Shown here one piece after another: positions 1 to 5,498 of a stretch of 8,639 bases of DNA. The notes below the pieces were generated by a model, which saw nothing but the letters and a program-made list of their open reading frames with translations, had not been told where the DNA came from and ran no database searches. The translations under genes were made by a program, and so were the position numbers. Source of the stretch: OMOG01 sp041485845 (GTDB lineage: Bacteria; Acidobacteriota; Terriglobia; Bryobacterales; Bryobacteraceae); contig JBGPKH010000375.1 of NCBI GenBank assembly GCA_041485845.1, forward strand, positions 1 to 8,639. Reading direction: 5' to 3'. The stretch's first letter is position 1, and every line of letters begins with the position of its first letter.

Positions 1-1527
1 ACCCGCGGCGCGATCCGGCGCAGGGAAATGGCCATCCGGGCGGCGCTGGGAGCGAGCCGCGGGCGCATCGTGTGGCAACTGCTGGCGGAGAGCATCCGGC
101 TGGCTCTGGCGGGCGGCATGTTCGGGCTGCTGCTGGCGCGCGGCGCAATGGTGCTGCTGGAACGGCTGGCGCCGGCGAGCATTCCCAGGCTGGCGGAGGC
201 TCGCCTGGACATGCGGCTGTTTTTGTTTGCCCTGGCCGCTTCGGTGGTCACCGGTGCGCTCTTCGGGATGGCCCCCGCAATCCAGGTCTCGGGCCTTCAC
301 TTGAATATGTCGCTGACCGAAGGAGGACGCAGCGGCACCGCCGGAAGGCGAGGCCGAATGGCGCGCAATGCGCTGGTAGTCACGGAAGTGGCGCTGGCCG
401 TGGTGGTGCTGATCGGAGCCGGGCTGTTGATTCGCAGCTTTGTTCGATTGCGCACGGCGGACCCCGGGTTCCAGCCGTCGGGCCTGCTCACTTTCCGGCT
501 GCCGCTGGCGGGCGGACGCAATGCGGCCGTCGACCGGCGAATCGCGTTCTTCCAGCAAATGATGGATCGGATTGCCACTCTGCCGGGGGTGCGCTCGGTA
601 GGCGCGGTGAGCTCGCTGCCGCTCACCGTGCTGTGGGACGGCTTGCCATTTTGGGTGGAAGGCCGCCCCGCTCCGCCGCCCGACCAGCGGCCGATCGGGC
701 TGCTGCGGGCAGTGACTCCTGCGTATTTCGGCACTATGGGCATCCCGCTGATTGCGGGACGCGGGTTCACGGCCGCGGACACCGCACAGTCGCTGACCCT
801 GGTGATCGTGAACCAAACGCTGGCGCGGCGCTTCTGGCCGGAGGGCAACCCCGTGGGTCGGCGGCTGATGGTGGCTAACGGAAGGGCAGCCGAGATCGTC
901 GGAGTGGTAGGGGACGTGAAGCAGGACAAGATAGAGGGCGAGGAATGGCCGACGATCTACGGACCGTACCCGCAACTGCCTTACCTGACGATGGTGGTGG
1001 CGGTGCGGACGGCCGGGCCGCCGCCGCTCTCGCTGGCCTCCGCGATGCAGCGGGAAGTGCACCGGATCGATCCGGACCAGCCGGCGACGGACATGCGGCT
1101 CATGACAGACGTGGCGGAGCGCGCCATCGGGGGAGCCAGGTTCAACGCGGTGTTGCTGGGCGCCTTTGCGGTCATCGCCTTCGTGCTGGCGTCGGTGGGA
1201 ATCTACGGGGTGATCGCTTGCGACGTCAGCGAGCGGACCCACGAGATCGGAATTCGCGTGGCGCTGGGCGCGCAGCCGAACGACGTGCTCAAATTGGTAG
1301 TAGGGCAGGGAGCGCGGCTGGCGGCTTACGGAATCGCGGCGGGACTGGCCGCGGCGTTCGCGCTGACGCGGCTAATGGCTACCATGCTCTACAGCGTAAA
1401 GGCGACGGACGCATTCACGTTCGCGCTGATCTCCGTGATGTTGGGAGGAGTGGCGCTGGCTGCCAGTTATCTGCCTTCGCGGCGGGCCATGGCGCTCGAT
1501 CCCGTGGTGGCCCTGCGGCATGAATAG
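1..1527 (+). CDS. ADOP-type MacB/FtsX ABC permease, 3' part (5' end outside window)
   Basis: Inner-membrane permease of the MacB/FtsX superfamily, probably one of the large duplicated permeases (ADOP) common in Acidobacteriota. The frame is open from base 1 and reads TRGAIRRREMAIRAALGASR, the conserved end of a first FtsX domain, so the ATG at 28 is internal and the gene starts upstream of the window. Visible order: end of FtsX domain 1 with membrane segments around bases 80-180 and 205-290; a basic linker; another membrane segment near 365-440 (ALVVTEVALAVVVLIGAG); a MacB-like periplasmic core at about 450-1120; then a second FtsX domain with three membrane segments near 1140-1220, 1315-1385 and 1415-1480. 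It contains the hallmark THEIGIRVALGA and ends in the usual basic-rich SRRAMALDPVVALRHE. The partner ATPase follows after 8 bases. Substrate unknown; family members export peptides, antibiotics or lipoproteins, or transmit force across the envelope. Confidence 0.93.
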   Translation, partial: TRGAIRRREMAIRAALGASRGRIVWQLLAESIRLALAGGMFGLLLARGAMVLLERLAPASIPRLAEARLDMRLFLFALAASVVTGALFGMAPAIQVSGLHLNMSLTEGGRSGTAGRRGRMARNALVVTEVALAVVVLIGAGLLIRSFVRLRTADPGFQPSGLLTFRLPLAGGRNAAVDRRIAFFQQMMDRIATLPGVRSVGAVSSLPLTVLWDGLPFWVEGRPAPPPDQRPIGLLRAVTPAYFGTMGIPLIAGRGFTAADTAQSLTLVIVNQTLARRFWPEGNPVGRRLMVANGRAAEIVGVVGDVKQDKIEGEEWPTIYGPYPQLPYLTMVVAVRTAGPPPLSLASAMQREVHRIDPDQPATDMRLMTDVAERAIGGARFNAVLLGAFAVIAFVLASVGIYGVIACDVSERTHEIGIRVALGAQPNDVLKLVVGQGARLAAYGIAAGLAAAFALTRLMATMLYSVKATDAFTFALISVMLGGVALAASYLPSRRAMALDPVVALRHE

Positions 1528-1535
1528 GACAAAAC

Positions 1536-2231
1536 ATGATCACACTTCGCAATCTCGAGAAGTTTTATGAAGGCGGCTACGGCCGGAGCTATGTGCTGCG
1601 CCGCATCAACGTGGAAATCAAAGAGGGCGAGTTCGTCACCATCATGGGGCCTTCGGGCGCCGGCAAATCGACGCTGCTGAGCATCCTGGGCATGCTGGAC
1701 GGCGCGTGGACCGGCGAATTCGAGTTCGTCAACCACATGGTTCACCGCATGAAGCCGAAGGACCGCGCGGAGTTGAATAAGAAGTACATCGGGTTCGTCT
1801 TTCAGAGCTACCACCTGATCGACAACCTGACGGTGTACGAGAACCTCGACATTCCGCTCTCTTACCGCAACGTGAAAGGATCGGAGCGCGCGTCGATGGT
1901 GTGCGACACGCTCGACCGGTTCCACATCGTGGGCAAGCGCGATCTCTATCCGAGCCAGCTTTCGGGCGGCCAGCAGCAGTTGGTGGCGGTGGCGCGAGCG
2001 GTGATCGCGCACCCCAAGCTGATCCTGGCGGACGAGCCCACCGGCAACCTGCATTCCGGCCAGGGCAAGGAGATCATGGAGCTGTTCAAGAAGCTCAATG
2101 ACGAAGGGACCACGATCGTGCAGGTGACCCACTCGGAAGCCAATGCGGCGTATGGCCACCGCATCATTCAGCTCGCGGATGGCTGGGTGGTCAGCGGGGG
2201 GAGCGGGGAAGCGGCAGGGAAGGGCGTGTAA
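1536..2231 (+). CDS. ABC transporter ATPase (MacB/LolD type) partnering the upstream permease
   Basis: Cytoplasmic ATPase that powers the preceding permease. The ATG lies 8 bases after the permease stop, with AGGA (1526-1529) overlapping that stop as ribosome-binding site, so the two genes are one operon and probably translationally coupled. At 231 residues it has the usual length for this family. Motifs in order: Walker A GPSGAGKST (38-46), Q-loop Q90, signature LSGGQ (142-146), Walker B LILADEP with catalytic E167, and H-loop H199 in VTHSE. Two positions differ from the MacB/LolD consensus: the Arg that normally follows LSGGQQQ is Leu149, and the D-loop Asp after GNL is His173 (NLHS). I recall NLHS in other acidobacterial ATPases of this group, so it may be a subfamily trait rather than a defect. 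The last dozen residues (GGSGEAAGKGV) are low-complexity and directly abut a gene remnant. Confidence 0.93.
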   Translation: MITLRNLEKFYEGGYGRSYVLRRINVEIKEGEFVTIMGPSGAGKSTLLSILGMLDGAWTGEFEFVNHMVHRMKPKDRAELNKKYIGFVFQSYHLIDNLTVYENLDIPLSYRNVKGSERASMVCDTLDRFHIVGKRDLYPSQLSGGQQQLVAVARAVIAHPKLILADEPTGNLHSGQGKEIMELFKKLNDEGTTIVQVTHSEANAAYGHRIIQLADGWVVSGGSGEAAGKGV

Positions 2232-2431
2232 CACCGTCACTCTTTCCCAGAGCGGAACGAAGAATCCCAAGAATGTTTTTACCTACACGCGACCGGATGC
2301 GGATCACGTGCTCCTGGAGGGCACGCTCGGGAATGAGGCGCTTTCGATCAGCATGCGGAAGATCGATACTTCGAAGTTTCTGCTGGAGCCGGGGCTTTCA
2401 CTGGATCAACGAAGTGCCGTTCAATCGGTGA
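2232..2431 (+). pseudogene. 3' remnant of a DoxX-like membrane-protein gene, 5'-truncated and frameshifted
   Basis: Frame 1 reads FTYTRPDADHVLLEGTLG, then a short stretch ending IDTSKFLL (to 2385). From 2390 frame 2 continues RGFHWINEVPFNR and stops at TGA 2429-2431. Together these resemble the conserved C-terminal tail that I remember in DoxX-like proteins of Acidobacteriota and Bacteroidota (typically KFLLVxRGFHWINExPFNR). Between CTGCTG (2380-2385) and CGG (2390) only four bases, GAGC, are present where two codons are expected. Loss of two bases from something like GTGAGC would restore the reading. No start codon or N-terminal membrane region is visible, because the ATPase stop codon immediately precedes it. 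I read it as a decaying fragment, not a working gene. The family name is from memory; the frameshift geometry is seen directly. Confidence 0.6.
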
Positions 2432-2453
2432 CAGGCCGGGAGGCCTGTCCCAC
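2430..2453. repeat. GC-rich palindromic repeat, copy 1
   Basis: Eight-base arms GACAGGCC (2430-2437) and GGCCTGTC (2442-2449) flank a 4-base loop GGGA and are followed by CCAC. Nearly the same element, one base shorter in the loop, recurs at 3869-3891. This copy begins inside the stop codon of the DoxX-like remnant. No T-run follows, so it does not look like a classical intrinsic terminator. It resembles a small dispersed REP-like element. Confidence 0.75.
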
Positions 2454-2494
2454 GGCAGGATATGCTGAGGGGAGTGGCTTTCAACCCATCCTCC

Positions 2495-3550
2495 ATGTCG
2501 CGGGTTATGGTGCGCGCCACCAATTGGCTGGGCGATGCGGTCATGTCCCTGCCCGCGATCCGCGCCATCCGGTGGGTCTTTCCGCATGCGCACATCGCCG
2601 TCGTGGCGCGTCCGTGGGTGGCCGATCTGTATGCGCGCGAAACTTCGATTGACCGCGTCATTCCTTACACCGCGCAGAAGGGACTGCGGGCCAAACGCGA
2701 GTTTGCAGCGGGACTTCGCCGCGAGCGATTCGATGGCGCCATCCTGCTGCAAAATGCCTTCGACGCCGCGCTCCTGGCGTGGCTCGCGGGCATCCCCGAA
2801 CGTATCGGGTATAACCGCGATGGCCGCGGTCTGCTGCTCACGCAGGCAATCCCGGTTCCCGAACCCGGCGACATCCCGCGCCATGAGCGTTTCTATTACC
2901 TCGAGCTTCTGCGCCGCGCCGGCATGATGGAGCGATTCCCGAAGGCCGATGCCATCCGGCTCGGCGGCCTGGAGTTGGCGCGCGAATCGGGCCTGGCGCA
3001 GCTTGCCGCGCTGGGCATCCGTGGACCGGTGATCGGGATCAGCCCCGGCGCGGCCTATGGCAACGCCAAGCGATGGCTGCCGGAGCGTTTCGCCGAAGTG
3101 GCGCGGGCGTTGACGTCGTTGTCCGCTGCGGTGTTGGTCTTCGGCTCCGCAGCGGAACGGCCCCTCTGCGAGGAGGTTGCGGACCTGCTCCGGCGGTCGC
3201 ACCTGGAAGCCCGCAATCTCGCGGGAGAGACGACCCTCCGCGAGTTCATCGACCTGGCTGCCGCCTGCCGTATGTTTCTCACCAACGACTCGGGCGCCAT
3301 GCACGTGGCATCGGCGCTGGCGGTGCCGACGGTCGCCATCTTCGGCGCCACGGATGACACCACCACGGGGCCGACCGGCCCCTTCGCGCGGGTGGTCCGC
3401 GAGCATGCCGAATGCAGCCCGTGCCTGCTGCGCGAATGCCCCATCGATCACCGCTGTATGACGCGCGTCACCGCCGATCGCGTAGCCGGCGTGGCGCTGC
3501 AACTCTGGGAGGAGAGCGCTCCGGCGTGGACACACGAAGCAAGATCCTGA
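2495..3550 (+). CDS. waaF: Lipopolysaccharide heptosyltransferase II-like glycosyltransferase (GT9)
   Basis: Cytoplasmic glycosyltransferase of family GT9, expected to transfer heptose from ADP-L-glycero-D-manno-heptose to the LPS inner core. About 351 residues, normal for WaaF/WaaC. The N-terminal acceptor domain opens with MVRATNWLGDAVMSLPAIRA, the family's WxGDxV region. The C-terminal nucleotide-sugar domain has SPGAAYGNAKRWLPERFAEV and TNDSGAMHVASALAVPTVAI followed by a GATDDTTTGP turn. Near the end is a Cys-rich CSPCLLRECPIDHRCM segment typical of heptosyltransferase II. Start choice is uncertain: ATG 2495 gives the family-like beginning, ATG 2462 adds 11 residues unlike the family, and ATG 2507 is also possible. 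None has a good Shine-Dalgarno at normal distance (AGGA before 2462 is only one base away). The next gene overlaps its end by 25 bases. WaaC or a related GT9 enzyme is the alternative. Confidence 0.88.
   Translation: MSRVMVRATNWLGDAVMSLPAIRAIRWVFPHAHIAVVARPWVADLYARETSIDRVIPYTAQKGLRAKREFAAGLRRERFDGAILLQNAFDAALLAWLAGIPERIGYNRDGRGLLLTQAIPVPEPGDIPRHERFYYLELLRRAGMMERFPKADAIRLGGLELARESGLAQLAALGIRGPVIGISPGAAYGNAKRWLPERFAEVARALTSLSAAVLVFGSAAERPLCEEVADLLRRSHLEARNLAGETTLREFIDLAAACRMFLTNDSGAMHVASALAVPTVAIFGATDDTTTGPTGPFARVVREHAECSPCLLRECPIDHRCMTRVTADRVAGVALQLWEESAPAWTHEARS
3507..3514 (+). promoter_or_regulatory. Ribosome-binding site for the GTG start at 3526
   Basis: GGGAGGAG lies inside the heptosyltransferase coding region, 11 bases upstream of GTG 3526. 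It supports that GTG as the start of the overlapping gene, rather than the much earlier ATG at 3412, whose N-terminal translation is Arg-rich shadow sequence. Confidence 0.6.
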
Positions 3551-3933
3551 GGGAGGACGGCCCCTGGCCCGACTTTGCGCGGCCGCTGGCGGTGGCGACG
3601 GGCTATTTCGACGTCTTGCGCGCCGGGCACGCGCGCGAATTGCAGGAGGCTCGAAATGCCGCGGGCGCTGCCGCGCTGCTGGTGATCGTCCTGGAGCGCG
3701 ATGCCGAACTGCTGCCGTTGCGGGCGCGCGCGGAGTTGGTGGCTGCACTGCGCGCGGTGGATTACGTGGTTTGTGAGATTGAGGTTGAGCAGGTGCGGCC
3801 GGATTATGTGGTGAGCCTGGAAGAAGGCGACGAACTGCGCTTACGGGACCTGCGGGAAAGGGCGGCTGGACAGGCCGGAGGCCTGTCCCACTTTAGTGCA
3901 GGCGGCCCATCTGGTTCAGCGGCCAATAAATGA
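3526..3933 (+). CDS. Degenerate HldE/RfaE C-terminal-type nucleotidyltransferase-like protein
   Basis: Small cytoplasmic protein (135 residues from GTG 3526) that resembles the adenylyltransferase domain of HldE/RfaE, which makes ADP-heptose for LPS. The segment LAVATGYFDVLRAGHARELQ (21-40) aligns by eye with the family's NGCFDLLHAGHxxxLxxA, and LRARAELVAALRAVDYVV (65-82) with the RAExLAALxxVDYVV region. The catalytic HxGH motif reads R32-A-G-H35, so the first His is replaced by Arg. The C-terminal ISSTxxI-type motif is not seen, and the protein is shorter than the usual roughly 160 residues. The final 20 or so residues come from a palindromic repeat and from antisense lepB sequence, suggesting that the original end has been lost. 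Overlap with the heptosyltransferase (25 bases) suggests co-translation and a heptose-related role, but catalysis is doubtful. It may be a decaying or a repurposed homologue. Confidence 0.65.
   Translation: MDTRSKILREDGPWPDFARPLAVATGYFDVLRAGHARELQEARNAAGAAALLVIVLERDAELLPLRARAELVAALRAVDYVVCEIEVEQVRPDYVVSLEEGDELRLRDLRERAAGQAGGLSHFSAGGPSGSAANK
3869..3891. repeat. GC-rich palindromic repeat, copy 2
   Basis: Nine-base arms GGACAGGCC (3868-3876) and GGCCTGTCC (3880-3888) flank a GGA loop and are followed by CAC, matching copy 1 at 2430-2453 apart from one loop base. It lies one base beyond the lepB stop codon on the - strand and inside the 3' end of the opposing nucleotidyltransferase-like gene. 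It could form an RNA hairpin at both convergent 3' ends, but no T-run follows on either strand. Confidence 0.78.
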
Positions 3934-4468
3934 AGACCGCCTTGCCGTAGATGTTCTCGCGCGGAACGTAACCCCAGGAGCGGCTGTCGCTCGAGGAATT
4001 GCGATGGTCGCCCAGAACGAAGTACCGGTTCTCGGGCACCGTCTGCTCTTCCCCTTCTCTCCAGGAACTGAGATCGCGATTATCGGCCGGGATGTAATTC
4101 TCTACCAGCGCCGTGCCGTTGACGTATACCTGGCCGTCCTCGATTCGTACGCGGTCTCCCGGTACTCCGATTACCCTCTTGATGTAAGATTTGCTCTGGT
4201 CCTGCGGATACCAGAAGACCACCGTATCGCCGCGCTCGATGGCCCCCAGGCCGAAACGATAGGTGAACTTGTTGATGAAGATCCGTTCCTGGTCCGTGAG
4301 GGTCGGCATCATGCTGGTGCCTTCCACCTTGACCGGCTGGTAAATGAACACGATCAGGACTACCGCGATCAAAACGGAAAACGCCAGGTCGCGGACCCAG
4401 GAGAGGGCGCTCCACACGCTGGATAGAGTATGTCGTTTCGGTTCGTTGACGGGCGCGTTTTCCTGCAT
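3893..4468 (-). CDS. lepB: Signal peptidase I
   Basis: Membrane-bound serine protease that cleaves signal peptides from exported proteins on the outer face of the inner membrane. 191 residues, compact for the family. One N-terminal membrane anchor at about residues 28-43 (LAFSVLIAVVLIVFIY) is followed by box B GTSMMPTL with nucleophile Ser52. Box D is YIKRVIGVPGDRV with general base Lys97, and box E is GDHRNSSSDSR (153-163). All catalytic elements are intact. It ends at TAA, and a palindromic repeat follows one base later. It overlaps the opposing nucleotidyltransferase-like gene by 41 bases. The start is ATG 4468; a perfect TATAAT lies 15 bases upstream, implying a very short leader, and no strong Shine-Dalgarno is seen. 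The preceding small gene on the same strand ends 54 bases upstream, so some co-transcription is possible. Confidence 0.96.
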   Translation of the reverse strand: MQENAPVNEPKRHTLSSVWSALSWVRDLAFSVLIAVVLIVFIYQPVKVEGTSMMPTLTDQERIFINKFTYRFGLGAIERGDTVVFWYPQDQSKSYIKRVIGVPGDRVRIEDGQVYVNGTALVENYIPADNRDLSSWREGEEQTVPENRYFVLGDHRNSSSDSRSWGYVPRENIYGKAVFIYWPLNQMGRLH

Positions 4469-4483
4469 CCCAGTAGCTACACC

Positions 4484-4489
4484 ATTATA
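4484..4489 (-). promoter_or_regulatory. Putative -10 element for lepB
   Basis: Reads TATAAT on the - strand, 15 bases before the lepB ATG, so a transcript would have a leader of only about 9 bases. No -35 box stands at the usual 16-18 base distance: TTGACC at 4500-4505 is only 10 bases away. Treat as a candidate. Confidence 0.35.
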
Positions 4490-4497
4490 GACGGTTT

Positions 4498-4519
4498 CCG
4501 GTCAACTTCGGTTGACGGG
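4498..4519. repeat. Inverted repeat with TTCG loop upstream of lepB
   Basis: GTCAAC (4501-4506) and GTTGAC (4511-4516) pair perfectly around the tetraloop TTCG. Beyond one G-G mismatch the stem continues with CC (4498-4499) and GG (4518-4519). It lies between the small membrane-protein stop (4523) and the lepB -10 box. It could be an operator, a processing hairpin or a weak attenuator; no T-run follows on the - strand. Confidence 0.5.
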
Positions 4520-4522
4520 GAG

Positions 4523-4744
4523 TTACCCTGCGGTGACGTGTAGGCGATGCGGTCTTTTGAGTGGCGAGGAGACCGGCTCGGGCGGCTGCTTGCGTGGGAG
4601 CAGTTGGACGTCATGCATGACGCGGGCGCGCTCCGTGAAGGCGCGCTCGACCATCATCCGCTGGCCGATCACGCAGCCCCACAGCAGGGCGACGGAAATC
4701 CCTATCGCCGCCAGTCCCGGTCCCGTAATCTTCGCGATCGGCAT
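4523..4744 (-). CDS. Small single-span membrane protein of unknown function (73 aa)
   Basis: A 73-residue protein starting MPIAKITGPGLAAIGISVAL. Residues of about 9-27 form one hydrophobic segment (GLAAIGISVALLWGCVIGQ), followed by a charged stretch (RMMVERAFTERARVMHDVQ) that could be a short amphipathic helix, then a Pro/Arg-rich tail. The start ATG 4744 is well supported by AAGGAGG seven bases upstream (4752-4758); an ATG at 4777 would add 11 Arg/Gln-rich residues and has no such site. It lies 138 bases downstream of the heptaheme cytochrome and 54 bases upstream of lepB, all on the same strand. I do not recognise a family. The single Cys in the membrane segment is not in a clear lipobox. 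It could be a small accessory subunit of the neighbouring electron-transfer module or an unrelated envelope protein. Confidence 0.68.
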   Translation of the reverse strand: MPIAKITGPGLAAIGISVALLWGCVIGQRMMVERAFTERARVMHDVQLLPRKQPPEPVSSPLKRPHRLHVTAG

Positions 4745-4751
4745 ACGCCGT

Positions 4752-4758
4752 CCTCCTT
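4752..4758 (-). promoter_or_regulatory. Strong ribosome-binding site for the 73-aa protein
   Basis: AAGGAGG on the - strand, seven bases before ATG 4744. This site fixes the start and is the best evidence that the small frame is translated. Confidence 0.7.
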
Positions 4759-4864
4759 GGCGCTCTCTCTGGAGCAATTCTGCTACCAGGAAGTACGTTC
4801 CTTATAATCAGACGGATTTCCAGGGAAAAGGTGTGGCAGGGCGGACACACGGGGGCTTGCACGT

Positions 4865-4878
4865 CACCCCCGGGGGTG
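4865..4878. repeat. Perfect 14-bp GC palindrome
   Basis: CACCCCC directly followed by GGGGGTG, five bases downstream of the heptaheme cytochrome stop (- strand). Lacking a loop and a T-run, it is not a convincing terminator. The rest of the 4778-4882 gap shows an ATTATAAG-like stretch near 4801-4808 but no clear promoter. Confidence 0.5.
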
Positions 4879-4882
4879 GCAA

Positions 4883-5494
4883 TTAGTGACAGCCCATGCA
4901 GGTGAAAGTGCGGCCGTGACAAACCGCACAGGTCGTCTTGTCGAGGCGCAGTTTGCCGGAACTGTGGGCGTCCGTGAACCGCTCCACGTGGCTGGCAGGC
5001 TTAAGTTGCGCGTCCTTGGCATGACAGTCTTCGCAACTGAACGGTGGATCGATCTGGGTGTGGCAGATCAGGCAGTCGGCCATCTGCGGCAGGGCCGCCC
5101 GCGTGACCTGGTCGGATTCCTCCAGGCCGCGGTGGCAGGCCTGGCAGGGGTTCCTGGTATTCAGGTGGCGGCGGATGTCGCCCGGCGGCTGGAGGTAAGT
5201 TTTGTGGTCAATGGCCGACGCCATGAAAGGGGCCGCGCTTCCCATCTTGAGGTGCAGGGCATGACTGAATTTCGAGAGGCGCGTGGAGGGAGGCGAGGGG
5301 ATGGCGGCGTCTTCGTGACAATTGAGGCAGACCTGTTTTGCGGGAAGGAGGTTGTCCTCGACCCTGGTGCTGGTGGAGGCCGCAGTGTGGCACTCGAGGC
5401 ATTGCAGGCCCTGGCCCAGATGGATGCGATGCGAAAAGGGCGCGGCTGCCAACACCGCGCCCAAGGCTATTACAAGGAGGAGAAATCGTTGCAA
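4883..5494 (-). CDS. Secreted heptaheme c-type cytochrome
   Basis: Periplasmic multiheme electron carrier. The 203-residue product carries seven CXXCH heme c attachment motifs: CLECH 32-36, CLNCH 56-60, CQACH 117-121, CLICH 141-145, CEDCH 154-158, CAVCH 189-193 and CMGCH 199-203. Several other His (22, 25, 78, 81, 97, 110, 169, 177) could be distal ligands, as in cytochrome c3/c7-like proteins. A signal peptide MQRFLLLVIALGAVLAAA directs export. The start is TTG 5494: an in-frame TGA upstream leaves no ATG or GTG, and starting later would destroy the signal peptide. It begins four bases after the stop of the dehydrogenase-like gene, with only a weak AGTAGG-like site, so translational coupling is likely. 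The last residue is the His of the seventh heme motif, leaving no C-terminal extension. The expected partner is the co-transcribed dehydrogenase. Confidence 0.9.
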   Translation of the reverse strand: MQRFLLLVIALGAVLAAAPFSHRIHLGQGLQCLECHTAASTSTRVEDNLLPAKQVCLNCHEDAAIPSPPSTRLSKFSHALHLKMGSAAPFMASAIDHKTYLQPPGDIRRHLNTRNPCQACHRGLEESDQVTRAALPQMADCLICHTQIDPPFSCEDCHAKDAQLKPASHVERFTDAHSSGKLRLDKTTCAVCHGRTFTCMGCH

Positions 5495-5498
5495 GCGC

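Noticed and set aside
28..30. ATG as start of the permease
   Set aside because: The frame is open to base 1 and already encodes the conserved IRRREMAIRAALGA motif, so the ATG is internal.
2348..3748. Long open frame on the - strand opposite the heptosyltransferase (466 codons)
   Set aside because: Arg/Ala/Gly-rich translation with no recognisable motif; it is the antisense shadow of GC-rich genes with clear family motifs on the + strand.
4803..4808. TATAAT on the + strand as a promoter
   Set aside because: No gene on the + strand lies downstream; the nearest + strand frames are shadows of the cytochrome gene.
4865..4878. GC palindrome as terminator of the cytochrome gene
   Set aside because: No loop and no T-run, so kept only as a palindrome.
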